From DATGFK01 sp040007395 (GTDB lineage Bacteria; Chloroflexota; Anaerolineae; Aggregatilineales; UBA2796), in the NCBI GenBank assembly GCA_040007395.1, contig JBDTVG010000204.1:1-42170 (forward strand): a stretch of 42,170 bases of DNA. Direction: 5' to 3'. Every line of letters starts with the position of its first letter. Position 1 is the stretch's first letter. Positions 15,589-24,225 of this stretch are shown one piece after another. A program made the position numbers and the translations under genes. The notes beneath the pieces were generated by a model. It was not told the origin of the DNA. It was given only the letters and a program-made list of their open reading frames with translations, and searched no databases.

Positions 15589-16142
15589 GACATTATTCGA
15601 AATAGGGTAAACTGGAGGAATGCTAACCTATGAAGAATTAAAAGACTAAAGAGAGTTATTGGCAGCAAGAGGCTTGAAGCCAGACGAGTTCGAGGTGTTG
15701 CTGGTGGGTTTTGGAAAAGCCTATGAGGAAGCCCGTCCTGAAGATCAAACGCAAGCGGGACAGACCCGACAACGTAGACTAGGCGGGGGCAATAAGAGCA
15801 AGCTAGGAAGCGTGGCGCATAAACTGCTGTTCATCTTGGTTTATCACAAGACTTATCCGCTACAAACGATGTTGGCTTATCCTTTGGCTTGATCCAAGGG
15901 CGCGTCAATGACTGGATTTATTGCTTAACACCGATTTGCAAGAAGCCTTAGCCCAACCCGCCGGAGCGAGACGGTGCGAGCGTAGAGACGAGTACGCTGC
16001 TAAGGGAAGGGGGTGTCGATTTGCTCATTGATGGCACCGAACGTCGTCGCCAACGTCCCCAAAACGCAACGGCACAGAAAATACCCTATGCCTACCTTAA
16101 CTCTTGTCGCGGTAGCATCTTTCCATTATTTCGAACAATGTC
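15589..16142 (+). mobile_element. Relic IS5-type insertion sequence with terminal inverted repeats
   Basis: The left end GACATTATTCGAAATA (15589-15604) and right end TATTTCGAACAATGTC (16127-16142) are inverted repeats matching at 15 of 16 positions. They enclose the remains of a DDE transposase gene. At about 550 bp it is roughly half the size expected, so the 3' part of the transposase is deleted. No target duplication is evident at the edges. Confidence 0.75.
15620..16080 (+). pseudogene. Transposase pseudogene, IS5-type (HTH_Tnp_4/DDE_Tnp_4)
   Basis: The reading starts at ATG 15620 behind GGAGG with MLTYEELKD, then meets a TAA at 15647. It resumes in frame with LKPDEFEVLL, GGGNKSKLGS and HKLLFILVYHKTYPLQTML, which match the N-terminal helix-turn-helix domain of IS5-group transposases. 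A frameshift near 15880 leads into FGLIQGRVNDWIYCLTPI, another near 15940 into the following helix, and a further frame gives VDLLIDGTERRRQRPQN, containing the first catalytic Asp (LIDGTER). Similarity ends near 16080, so the rest of the DDE domain is lost. It cannot make an active enzyme. Confidence 0.85.
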
Positions 16143-16184
16143 CATATATGCGCGTACACATATTTGGATCTGGGTGAACGCGGC

Positions 16185-16796
16185 TCAATCACTCAGACTC
16201 ATCGGAATAACGCGGCCTGCACTCAGATCGCGTACTGTTGCCGTGAACAGTTCTACTGAGTCAAGCGGCATAGTCAGATAGAGGGTGATCTCGGCCTCGA
16301 AGGATTCTTCGTCGATTGTGGCGCGGTAGTTGGGCAGTAGCAGTTTGAGTCGCTCGTAAAGGGCGTAGGGAATGGTCAGGCCGACCTGTCGATAGGCGAT
16401 CTTTTCGTGGGTGGTCATGGCAGCCAGCACTGTTCGTGCCGCGTCGCCAAAAGCACGGACTAACCCGCCCGTACCAAGTTTGATCCCACCGAAATAGCGC
16501 GTCACGACCAACACAGTATCGCCCACCTCTGCGCCGCGCAATACCGCCATCATCGGAGGTCCAGCGGTTCCAGTAGGTTCGCCGCCATCGGATAACCCCT
16601 CTGTCACGCTCGATCCATAGCCAATCTTGAAGGCGTAGGCATGACACGATGCATCCGGCATTTCAGCGCGGATCGCGGCAATGAAACTACGCGCCGCCTC
16701 AACCGTGTCGGCATTGGTCAAAGTCGCGATGAACCGAGAGCGATTGACTTCCTGCTCAACGCGAACGGTAGCAAGCGGAACTCGATAACCTGTCAC
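16185..16796 (-). CDS. yigZ: YigZ/IMPACT family protein (UPF0029)
   Basis: A 203-residue protein of the widespread YigZ/IMPACT family. The signature EPTGTAGPPMMAVL followed by VLVVTRYFGGIKLGTGGL is intact, and the C-terminal ~70 residues form the DUF1949-like ferredoxin-fold domain. Eukaryotic IMPACT modulates translation control through GCN1; the bacterial role is not settled. The GTG start overlaps the stop of recJ by four bases (GTGA), so translation is coupled and the gene belongs to the recJ operon. The C-terminus ends 43 bp from the dead insertion sequence. Confidence 0.93.
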   Translation of the reverse strand: MTGYRVPLATVRVEQEVNRSRFIATLTNADTVEAARSFIAAIRAEMPDASCHAYAFKIGYGSSVTEGLSDGGEPTGTAGPPMMAVLRGAEVGDTVLVVTRYFGGIKLGTGGLVRAFGDAARTVLAAMTTHEKIAYRQVGLTIPYALYERLKLLLPNYRATIDEESFEAEITLYLTMPLDSVELFTATVRDLSAGRVIPMSLSD

Positions 16797-19138
16797 AGCA
16801 GCCGATCCAGTGGCGCGGCGCGAAAGTAGCGGCGGTAGGCTTCCATCTCCCGGTAAGCCGCTTCGAGCCGCTTCCGGGCGATGTCACGCGGCAAGGCAGG
16901 TGCTATAGAATTTTCGCTTGATGAGGTGGCGGTGAGGCGCACTTTGGTTTTGCCAAGTTTGCCGCCTTTGCCGATCCAGATAGTGCTGCCTAGCTGTCCA
17001 TTCGCGACCAGAAATTCCAGTCCAGCGCGAGCCATCTGCGGCGAACTCGCCGTCGCACCGCACAGGATTTCCAACACGGTTTCGCCGTCCAAATGGTCGA
17101 TCACATTTTGCGCGGACTGAGTTAACAGCATCAGGAAGGCTTGCAGGCTAGGGATAGGTGGCGGCGTACCAAAGATGTGGATGGTTTCTGGCTTCACCAA
17201 GTCAAGCGCTTCCCGTAGGGTCTGGGGGTCGGGCGGAGCCGTATAGAGAATCAGTGTGCGGGCTGGCATGAGTTCGGCACGACGTTTCCAGTCGGGGTAC
17301 TGCTGGCGCGACTCCGCCTCTGCCCAAATGACATACGCTTGACTCTCCGCTAGCAACACTTGTAACTTCTCGACGGGAGCAAGTTCCCTGCGCCAATCGT
17401 GGATGTGGATCGCCGGGGCAGGGACATCAATCACGCTGTCCTCGCACTGCCGGAAATCGACAAAGGTGAGTTGAAGCTCCTGCCTATCGTTAACACCGAT
17501 ATTGTAGGCAATATCGAATAGGCCATCGGGCAGCGTATCGTCGGCGCTGTGCCACCACAAAACAATCTGCTGCCGCCCCTGCTCATCCTCGACAGTCATC
17601 CGGCGGTGCAGCCTATCACGCCCGACCAGTGAGGCATGGGCTAATCGGACTCGCGCTGTTGCCAGAATTACTGGTCGATTGCCTTCACCGAACGGGGCTA
17701 ACCGCTGGATACGTTTAGCAAGATCCAATGTTAATTGATCGAAGGTTACGAACGTATCCAGATTGAGGCGCTGCGTTTCTGCCATGCCCCCCTCTGCCAA
17801 TGTCCGCGAAAATCGCTCTCGGAAGCGGTCAATGTGCCGCACTTCCAACGATAATCCCGCCGCGCCGGGGTGTCCGCCGAAGGTTCGCAGTAGATCGGCT
17901 TGTGCGGTGATCGAACGGTTTACATCGAAGCTGCGCGGCGCTCGTGCCGATCCGCGTGCAATATCATGGCCTGCCAGCAGTACGACAGGCCGTGCGTAGC
18001 GCTCCGAAAGGTGTGCCGCGACAATCCCGATAATGCCGGGGTTCCAGTCGGGCTGGTAGAGAACCAGTGCTTGCGCGTCTAACAGTGACGGATTAGCGGT
18101 GATCATAGCTTCGGCGGCGGTTTCGATTTGGCGAGTTTGGACGCGCCGTTCGTTGTTCAACCCTTCCAACTGCTGTGCCAAAACTCGCGCCTGTGAAGCC
18201 TGATGCGTGATCAGTAGTTCCACCGCCAATGCGGCATTAGCGAGTCGTCCAGCGGCATTCAAACGCGGCCCGATCTGGTAAGCGATCCGTTCGCCTGTTA
18301 GTCCAGCGGGGGTCAGGTTCGCTACTTCCATTAGCGCCTTAAGGCCGACTCGTTCTGCCCGCCGCAACCGTTCCAGACCGACCTGTAGTAGGTAGCGCGT
18401 ATCATCGGTTTGCATAGCAACATCGCCAACAATGCCAAGCGCAACCAGATCCAATAGTCGGGGAAGATCGCGCTCCTGATGCAGGGTCGTGTAGACGTGC
18501 TGCATCAACTTATAAGCTACTCCCACGCCCGGCAGACTCGCCAGTGCGTGTCCATCCGGGAGCCGACGGGGGGTAATCACGGCGGCAACAGCGGGCAAAT
18601 GGTCGCCCAACTCGTGATGATCGGTCACGATAACAGGCAAGCCTATCGAATGGGCATAGTCGAGCGCCTCATATTCGCTAATCCCTGTATCGCAGGTGAT
18701 GATGAGGTCTGGTTTTTGCGCTTCGATCTGCTGTTGCAAGCTGGCAAGCTTGATTCCGTGTGACTCGGCAACCCGCTCCGGGATGTAATAGGTCACTTCC
18801 CCGCCGAGTCGTTGCAAGCCATCTACCAGCAATGCGGTAGAAGTCTGTCCATCTACGTCGAAATCGCCCCAGATTAGAATATGCTTGCCATTGGCGATGG
18901 CAGTTTGCAGCAGCGATGATCCCACTACCAAGTCCGGCAATTGTTCCGGCGGTGCAGGCAAATACAAATCCGATGACAAGAAAGCGCGTATCTTGTCCGG
19001 GTTGGTGTAGCCACGCCGAATCAAGATCGTAGCAAGAAACGCATCGCCCTCGCACGCGTTCAGACACGCCTCGTTAATCGTACAAGGTGCTGGTTCAGCC
19101 CATAGAAGGCGGTTCAAGCGATTTAGTGAATCAGTCAT
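16793..19138 (-). CDS. recJ: Single-stranded-DNA-specific exonuclease RecJ
   Basis: A 5'-3' single-strand DNA exonuclease used in recombination and mismatch or base-excision repair, 781 residues. The DHH domain shows WGDFDVDGQTS (D92, D94), the Asp-bearing ITCDTGIS (D150) and VTDHHELGDH (D173, H174, H175). The DHHA1 domain has the GGHPGAAGLS motif near residue 405, followed by an OB-like nucleic-acid-binding region. The C-terminal ~200 residues extend beyond the minimal core, as in longer RecJ forms. The ATG at 19138 is 9 bp downstream of the PD-(D/E)XK nuclease stop, and yigZ overlaps its 3' end, giving a three-gene operon. Confidence 0.95.
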   Translation of the reverse strand: MTDSLNRLNRLLWAEPAPCTINEACLNACEGDAFLATILIRRGYTNPDKIRAFLSSDLYLPAPPEQLPDLVVGSSLLQTAIANGKHILIWGDFDVDGQTSTALLVDGLQRLGGEVTYYIPERVAESHGIKLASLQQQIEAQKPDLIITCDTGISEYEALDYAHSIGLPVIVTDHHELGDHLPAVAAVITPRRLPDGHALASLPGVGVAYKLMQHVYTTLHQERDLPRLLDLVALGIVGDVAMQTDDTRYLLQVGLERLRRAERVGLKALMEVANLTPAGLTGERIAYQIGPRLNAAGRLANAALAVELLITHQASQARVLAQQLEGLNNERRVQTRQIETAAEAMITANPSLLDAQALVLYQPDWNPGIIGIVAAHLSERYARPVVLLAGHDIARGSARAPRSFDVNRSITAQADLLRTFGGHPGAAGLSLEVRHIDRFRERFSRTLAEGGMAETQRLNLDTFVTFDQLTLDLAKRIQRLAPFGEGNRPVILATARVRLAHASLVGRDRLHRRMTVEDEQGRQQIVLWWHSADDTLPDGLFDIAYNIGVNDRQELQLTFVDFRQCEDSVIDVPAPAIHIHDWRRELAPVEKLQVLLAESQAYVIWAEAESRQQYPDWKRRAELMPARTLILYTAPPDPQTLREALDLVKPETIHIFGTPPPIPSLQAFLMLLTQSAQNVIDHLDGETVLEILCGATASSPQMARAGLEFLVANGQLGSTIWIGKGGKLGKTKVRLTATSSSENSIAPALPRDIARKRLEAAYREMEAYRRYFRAAPLDRLL

Positions 19139-19147
19139 TAGGTAGCA

Positions 19148-19996
19148 TCACAGCACAAAATCATCAGGTTGCTCCAAAAATGAGCCGGTACCGTTGCTCA
19201 TATCCTCTATATCGCCAAGCTCATCAATGGTGTCGATGTCATCATAGCTGCCCGCTTCGCTACCACGATTGCATAGGGATCGATATTGGCATAGGCGGCA
19301 TTGCTTCACATCGTTGGTCAGAGGCCAAACCGCCGCTTGCGTACTGAGTAGTTGATCTATCAAATAGGCCAGCGTTTGCTGATCCTGCTCATAGCGCATA
19401 GTGGAATACTGGAACACTTCGATTTCGGTAGGCGCATTGGCGAACCAATAGACGAGGCGCACCTGTTCTGGTTTAAGTACACGCCCAATCAGGCGCGGCG
19501 CTGATTCTATTAACAGCAGCGGATAGATTACCGTTTGCAAACGGCGATCCAGCCATGCCCGCGAAGATCGGCGCTTGGTGGTTTTCCAGTCCACAATCAT
19601 CACGTCGCCAGTGGCATTATAGGCCAACAGGTCGAAGGTGGCGACCATACGTTGACCATGCACCACTGCTGAGGTACGAACTTCGGCGCGCCGGATTCCA
19701 GCGGGCAGATCGGGAATTGGGTGTTGCAGAAACGCATCCCACCACGGGCGCAGAGTTGCGTCAATCTTGTCACGTTCAATAGGGAGATCGAGCCAATAGC
19801 GCTCAACCAGCCGATGAAAGCGCTTGCCAAGCATATCGGCCTGTTCAGCATCGCCCAGTGGTTCAGCCGCAGGCGTAGGCCATTCTTGTTCCATCAGATA
19901 GCGCAATTGGAAGCGGCGGGCGCATATTGCGTAGTCTTGCAAGCTGGACTGACTAACTTGAAAAGCGGGTGGTAAGCTAAGCAACTGAGCCGACAT
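19148..19996 (-). CDS. PD-(D/E)XK nuclease with Cas4/AddB-type iron-sulfur site
   Basis: A 282-residue RecB-family nuclease. Key residues in order: C25 (DYAICARRFQLRY), H61, D122 (VATFDLLAY), D136-x-K138 (MIVDWKTTK), Q154 with Y158 (QTVIYPL), and the trio C233, C236 and C242 (CRLCQYRSLC). The single N-terminal Cys plus three C-terminal Cys is the 4Fe-4S arrangement known from Cas4, AddB and related nucleases. It is the first gene of the operon with recJ 9 bp downstream, which points to DNA end processing. There is no helicase domain and no cas gene nearby, so it is neither a whole AddB nor CRISPR-linked here. The C-terminal tail is acidic. Confidence 0.9.
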   Translation of the reverse strand: MSAQLLSLPPAFQVSQSSLQDYAICARRFQLRYLMEQEWPTPAAEPLGDAEQADMLGKRFHRLVERYWLDLPIERDKIDATLRPWWDAFLQHPIPDLPAGIRRAEVRTSAVVHGQRMVATFDLLAYNATGDVMIVDWKTTKRRSSRAWLDRRLQTVIYPLLLIESAPRLIGRVLKPEQVRLVYWFANAPTEIEVFQYSTMRYEQDQQTLAYLIDQLLSTQAAVWPLTNDVKQCRLCQYRSLCNRGSEAGSYDDIDTIDELGDIEDMSNGTGSFLEQPDDFVL

Positions 19997-20184
19997 TATT
20001 TTTCCACATTAAATTCATACTATTTTACCGCATCTGCCGAATTGGTGCTTGACAGCATGAAACTATCACAACATGTGCGAAATATCGGAGTAAGAATCTG
20101 ATCCAAATTCCCGGATATTTGCACGTCTGCCTGCAATGTAACATAATGCCCAGTATCGTCGGGTAAGATCGAGTGATTTGTTTC

Positions 20185-21411
20185 ATGATCAAAATGCTGC
20201 ATTTCGCAGATGTTCATATTGGGATGGAAAATTACGGGCGTACCGAACCGCTCACCGGATTAAGTACACGCGTGGTCGATTTCCTGAAGCGTGTTGACGA
20301 AATGATCGACTATTCCCAACAGCACGCGGTCGATGTCGCCATCTTTGCGGGAGACGCATTTAAGAACTCGCAGCCGAACCCGACCTTTCAGCGTGAATTT
20401 GCCCATCGGGTGCGCGATCTGAGCCAGATTTGCCCGGTAGTGCTGCTAGTCGGCAACCACGATCTGCCTTCGACCAAAGCCCGTGCCTATAGTATCGAAA
20501 TCTACGAAACGCTTTCTGTACCGAATGTGTGGGTTGCCGATAGCTACGATCTAAAATCGGTTGAAACACATAGTGGCCCATTACAGATTGCGACAGCGCC
20601 CTACCCTACCCGTGCCCGCCTGTTTAATGGCGAGGAGTCGCATGGGTTGTCAATTGCACAGGTAGACGCTCACTTGCAACAGACCGTACAAATTGCATTG
20701 GCGGATCTTGCACAGCGGGCGGCGAAATCCAGTGCGCCGCGTGTGCTAACTGGACACTTTACGGTTTCAGGGGCTACATTTGGTAGTGAACGGAATGTTA
20801 TGGTCGGGCGCGATGTCTCGGTCATGCTCTCCGAGATCGCTGACCCAGTGTGGGATTATGTAGCACTGGGTCATATCCATAAGCATCAAAATCTGACCGA
20901 TGGACGCAAAGGCGTTCCCCCAGTAGTGTATAGCGGCAGTTTGGAACGCATCGATTTTGGCGAAGAAGGGGACTCAAAGGGCTTTTGCTGGGTCGAACTA
21001 GAGCGCGGCAATACCAGTTGGCAGTTTGTCCCAGTCAAGGCACGCCCCTTTGTTACGTTGCGGATCGATGTGCGCCAATCCGAAGACCCAATGGCGAAAG
21101 TGCTGGACACGATCAACCGCAGGTCATTAGAGGAAGCCATTGTGCGGTTGATCATTCAGGCGGAGCCGGAACAAGAGTCAAAACTGGGGGATGCCGCGAT
21201 CCAAAATGCGCTACGTGAAGCACGGGTCAGTATGGTCGCCAGTATCCAGAAGGACATCGAGCGTCCGGTACGTTCCCGCTTGGGCGACAGCCCCGAAGGA
21301 CTCACACCCATGGAACTCTTGGAGCGTTATCTGATCAGCAAAGCTGTAGACGATGAATGGATCCCCATCTTGCTAGAGCGTGCCGAACCGTTTTTTAATA
21401 CGAACCTATGA
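20185..21411 (+). CDS. sbcD: SbcD/Mre11-type DNA repair exonuclease
   Basis: A metallophosphoesterase nuclease of about 408 residues. The two-metal site motifs are visible: MLHFADVHIG (D9, H11), FAGDAFKN (D57), VGNHD, LTGHFTVSG and ALGHIHKHQ. The C-terminal ~120 residues form the capping and partner-binding part. With SbcC/Rad50 it would open hairpins and blocked DNA ends, but no sbcC is adjacent, and the next gene, after 366 bp, is a cupin. The start was placed at ATG 20185; a GTG at 20173 and an ATG at 20194 are alternatives. It is divergent from the PD-(D/E)XK/recJ operon across about 190 bp, so the genes could share control. Confidence 0.88.
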   Translation: MIKMLHFADVHIGMENYGRTEPLTGLSTRVVDFLKRVDEMIDYSQQHAVDVAIFAGDAFKNSQPNPTFQREFAHRVRDLSQICPVVLLVGNHDLPSTKARAYSIEIYETLSVPNVWVADSYDLKSVETHSGPLQIATAPYPTRARLFNGEESHGLSIAQVDAHLQQTVQIALADLAQRAAKSSAPRVLTGHFTVSGATFGSERNVMVGRDVSVMLSEIADPVWDYVALGHIHKHQNLTDGRKGVPPVVYSGSLERIDFGEEGDSKGFCWVELERGNTSWQFVPVKARPFVTLRIDVRQSEDPMAKVLDTINRRSLEEAIVRLIIQAEPEQESKLGDAAIQNALREARVSMVASIQKDIERPVRSRLGDSPEGLTPMELLERYLISKAVDDEWIPILLERAEPFFNTNL

Positions 21412-21777
21412 GACATTACGCTGGGGATGGAACAATGTAACCACACCATCAGTAAGTGGATCAATGTCTTGCTTTCATTACTGACCCTGTATTGTTTAAC
21501 CTTGTCTCCCCTTCCGATTTTAGTATTACACGCCTAAAATATCCTTTGCGTGGAACAGAACACGCTCAGCGTTTAAATGGCGCGACTCGTTTTGGCTGTC
21601 AGATCAAGCAACCCCAGTCGCATTCGGAGGATAACTGTTAGGTAATCCTCACCCACCCGGATTCCTTTCTCTATATCCTAGAGAAACGAGTGGGCAGTCC
21701 GCTTTGCTATCTTCCCGTAAGATTTTATTGGTATTATCGCTTCATAAAAGCAAGGTCAATAAATTAAAGGCTACTGA
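21412..21777 (+). other. Gene-free stretch between sbcD and the cupin gene
   Basis: No convincing coding sequence. A 61-codon GTG-initiated frame (21456-21641) lacks a ribosome site and recognisable sequence. The main structure is the imperfect hairpin at 21652-21694. The last 70 bases before the cupin ATG are AT-rich and probably hold its promoter, but no consensus pair stands out. Confidence 0.5.
21652..21694. repeat. Imperfect hairpin, possible degenerate copy of the dispersed CTCACCC element
   Basis: TTTCTCT (21666-21672) pairs with AGAGAAA (21680-21686), and outside it CCCAC (21652-21656) pairs with GTGGG (21690-21694). The flank begins CCTCACCC, like the repeats at 23423 and 41987. It may end the sbcD transcript; no long U-tract follows. 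Confidence 0.4.
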
Positions 21778-22107
21778 ATGAAGCTAAGCAACATCCCATT
21801 TGGGATTACCGATTGGGATAGTGTACCGCCCACCGAACACGCGGGGATTACTGGCAAAGCGCTGTGGCGAACTCAGCAGTTCGATACGATACGGATACGG
21901 GTGGTCGAATACACCCCCGGCTACCTTGCGGATCTTTGGTGCAAGAAGGGGCATATTCTATTATGTCTTGAGGGTCGCCTTGAAACGGAACTGGTCGATG
22001 GTCGCAAATTTGTCCTGACACCGGGGGTAAGTTATCAGGTCGCTGATGCCGCCGAGGCGCATCGCTCATCTACCGATATTGGGGCGAAGCTCTTTATCGT
22101 TGATTAG
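21778..22107 (+). CDS. DHCW-type cupin fold protein
   Basis: A single-domain cupin of 109 residues. It matches the small DHCW-motif cupin family along its length: IPFGITDWDSV, ALWRTQQFDTIRIRVVEY, KKGHILLCLEG, FVLTPGVSYQVAD, the closing HRSSTDIGAKLFIVD. The family's DHWC reads DLWC here (about residue 57), so a His that is a likely metal ligand is replaced by Leu. Function in the family is unknown. The TlpA-like gene starts 18 bp downstream with its own ribosome site, so the cupin may open a three-gene redox-related operon. Confidence 0.8.
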   Translation: MKLSNIPFGITDWDSVPPTEHAGITGKALWRTQQFDTIRIRVVEYTPGYLADLWCKKGHILLCLEGRLETELVDGRKFVLTPGVSYQVADAAEAHRSSTDIGAKLFIVD

Positions 22108-22125
22108 GTTTGGTCAGGAGAGAAA

Positions 22126-22707
22126 ATGAAAATCCGTAAGCCAATTGGCGTTCTATTTGTATTTGCCCTCGTGTTGGCAGCGTGCAGCAGCGCAGCACCA
22201 GCAACACCAATTACGGTAGCTACCATCTCCGTTACGGCAGCGGCGGCTGTGGGCAATCGTCCGGCGTGGCAAACGATGCCGTTTACGGATGTGCGAACCA
22301 ACAAGATGATCACGTTGGCGGGCTTCGCAGGCAAAACAGTTGTCGTTGAGGCGATGGCAGCGTGGTGTACTAACTGTCTGGCGCAACAGAAACGGGTCGC
22401 GCAAGCGCTGCCCCAACTCACCAACAAAGATCAAGTCGTCTATATTTCATTGGGCATCGACCCCAGCGAAAGCCCCGCCCAGATCCTCGATATTGCTACC
22501 CACAACAATTTCGACTGGACGTTTAGCTTTAGCAACAAAGACTTGACCAACGCCCTGATCGAACAGTTTGGGCGCACGATTACCAATCCAACAAGTACAC
22601 CTTCGTTCTTCATTAGTCCTAATGGCACATTTTCCACGTTGCATACAGGTATCCATGAACCCGCCGAGCTTCTCAGCCTGATTCAGGAAACCGCCAAAGC
22701 GTCATGA
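22126..22707 (+). CDS. TlpA-like thioredoxin-fold lipoprotein
   Basis: A membrane-anchored extracytoplasmic thiol oxidoreductase of 193 residues. The leader ends in a lipobox, VLAAC with Cys20, followed by an Ala/Thr-rich tether to about 45. The thioredoxin-like domain carries W80-C81-T-N-C84 (AMAAWCTNCLAQQKR) and the cis-Pro loop TSTPSFFI (P159). AGGAGA precedes the ATG by about 6 bp. The stop overlaps the start of the ccdA gene by four bases (ATGA), so the pair is translationally coupled: CcdA would pass electrons from cytosolic thioredoxin to this protein. Its targets could be apocytochromes or other exported thiol proteins; no cytochrome gene is in the window. Confidence 0.92.
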   Translation: MKIRKPIGVLFVFALVLAACSSAAPATPITVATISVTAAAAVGNRPAWQTMPFTDVRTNKMITLAGFAGKTVVVEAMAAWCTNCLAQQKRVAQALPQLTNKDQVVYISLGIDPSESPAQILDIATHNNFDWTFSFSNKDLTNALIEQFGRTITNPTSTPSFFISPNGTFSTLHTGIHEPAELLSLIQETAKAS

Positions 22708-23405
22708 TCACCGGAATCACTGATTGGCTTGCTGCGTTAGGCCCCTTCGGATTGGGTTTACTCAACATGACGAACCCGTGTGTATTGCCCATGTATCCCG
22801 GCTTTCTGGCGTTTATCGCCGGGAATCAGCAGATCATGGAGAATCGTCGCACTGCACGCTGGCTTGGTGCGGTCACGTTGGCAGGCGTGCTGATCTCGAT
22901 GTTGGTCATTGGCTTGCTGTTAGCGATCTTGCAGGTGGCAGTTGGTCAAGCCCTATCGCTACTGCTGCCGCTTGTCTATGCCATCGTGATCGTCATGGGC
23001 ATCTTGTTGTTACTGAACGTGAACCCCTTTGCCCGACTGCCCGCTATCCGTTCGCCACGGCTGAAAAATCCGATCCTCAGTAGCTTTCTTTATGGAATGC
23101 TCTATGGGCCGATGGCTCTACCGTGCAGCGGCGCATTAGTCGTTGGGGCATTTGCCAATGCCGTTAGCGTCCAGTCGGCGTTGGACGGGATCGGCTATTT
23201 TGTGCTGTTTGGTCTTGGCTTTGGGTTTCCGCTGTTAGTGCTGCCTTTTCTGGCAGATCCGGTACGCAAGTGGCTGATCAAATGGATGCTGGATCATCAC
23301 ATTCTTTTGGCAAAGATTGCAGGTGCAATTCTCATCGTGATTGGTGTTGCGGGTCTGATCAATGAGTGGCCTCTGATTAGCTACTTTATTTTGGGTACCC
23401 GTTAA
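22704..23405 (+). CDS. ccdA: CcdA-type transmembrane thiol-electron carrier
   Basis: A 233-residue protein with six predicted membrane helices, the minimal DsbD-beta/CcdA form. The two redox Cys are in the usual places: C26 in the NPCVLP motif of helix 1 and C141 in ALPCSGALVVG of helix 4. It moves reducing equivalents across the membrane to the TlpA-like lipoprotein, whose gene overlaps it by ATGA. Similarity to the family extends over the full length. The gene ends just before a dispersed repeat at 23423. Confidence 0.92.
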   Translation: MITGITDWLAALGPFGLGLLNMTNPCVLPMYPGFLAFIAGNQQIMENRRTARWLGAVTLAGVLISMLVIGLLLAILQVAVGQALSLLLPLVYAIVIVMGILLLLNVNPFARLPAIRSPRLKNPILSSFLYGMLYGPMALPCSGALVVGAFANAVSVQSALDGIGYFVLFGLGFGFPLLVLPFLADPVRKWLIKWMLDHHILLAKIAGAILIVIGVAGLINEWPLISYFILGTR

Positions 23406-23422
23406 CAAAATCTACTTCGTGA

Positions 23423-23508
23423 CTCACCTCCTACCCATCTCTCATAGCATGAGGGGAACAAAACGCCTTTCTGGAAAGTCCTTCACGGAGACAGATTTAG
23501 GGTAAGGG
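23423..23508. repeat. Dispersed repeat element, copy A (CTCACC...GGGTAAGGG)
   Basis: About 86 bp that aligns with 41987-42095: both start CTCACC, have a GAGGGGA-AAAA centre, share a run of nine (GGAAAGTCC), and end GATTTAGGGT(A/G)AGG. The ends are complementary, so the element is palindromic in outline. It fills the gap between convergent genes, and its last 12 bases encode the final three codons and stop of the lipoprotein gene on the minus strand. Confidence 0.75.
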
Positions 23509-24078
23509 CTGCATAACGTGAGTTGGTAATTTTTCGAGTGAGCCGCCAGCTAACGGTACACGATAGTGTGAAAAACTACGTGGATCGTATGGATCGCCAC
23601 TTGTCCACACTTTGAAGTACACCCAATCATCTTCCTGTTTTTCGATTGTGTATCCGGCAAACCTTTTGCCGTCAGGGGTCAAAACTTGCAAATCTGGGCT
23701 ACCCACATGCAACCTATATAAACGTCCCAACACATCTTTATCCATATAAGCAAAAATAAGCCATTGTCCATCATTTGAGAGGAAAACATTGGACATTAGG
23801 TGGTGGGCGAGAAATCGACGGTCACTCTTGTCTGCTTTCATATCGCATAGGCTGGCAAAACCTCCCAAGCTAAATGCTTCGTAACATCCATAAACTACCC
23901 TCTGGTGCGCCGCGTCAACCGCGACCCAAGCCGCCGTTGACATCGGTGTGGGAACAACAGTTGATGTTGGAGGTACAGTAGATTGGCTAGTTGGCGATAG
24001 GGCAATGCTGCCACACGCGCCTAGATTTATACTCAATAGCGTCACGATTCCGCAGGTTAAGATTTTATCGATCATCAT
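23497..24078 (-). CDS. Hypothetical lipoprotein with beta-propeller-like remnant
   Basis: A 193-residue exported lipoprotein. The leader ends in lipobox LGAC with Cys22, then a Ser/Thr/Pro tether to about 47. The rest contains short beta segments of the propeller type (RVVYGCYEA, NVFLSNDGQWLIFAYMDKD, RLYRLHVGSPDLQVLTPDGK), resembling two to three blades of a TolB/PD40 protein, fewer than a full propeller needs. The final codons P-L-P-stop fall inside the dispersed repeat at 23423-23508, so the present C-terminus may be a product of repeat insertion. Two ATGs open the frame. Function unknown. Confidence 0.65.
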   Translation of the reverse strand: MMIDKILTCGIVTLLSINLGACGSIALSPTSQSTVPPTSTVVPTPMSTAAWVAVDAAHQRVVYGCYEAFSLGGFASLCDMKADKSDRRFLAHHLMSNVFLSNDGQWLIFAYMDKDVLGRLYRLHVGSPDLQVLTPDGKRFAGYTIEKQEDDWVYFKVWTSGDPYDPRSFSHYRVPLAGGSLEKLPTHVMQPLP

Positions 24079-24225
24079 AGATTTGCGCCAAAAGCCATCT
24101 GCTAACGTACAAGTGTAAAACGTTGCTACACGGTTTGAGTTGACCGTCAGGAAAGCGGTAGAGTCTCGTGAGTTTTCGATTAGTACCTTGCCGGCGCTCT
24201 CAAGATTCGCAATCGGGGTACAATA

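Noticed and set aside
20020..20217. 65-codon minus-strand frame in the divergent region before sbcD
   Set aside because: It overlaps the sbcD start and the likely control region and has no ribosome site or recognisable sequence.
21456..21641. 61-codon plus-strand frame after sbcD
   Set aside because: GTG start without a ribosome site, no domain, and low-complexity composition.
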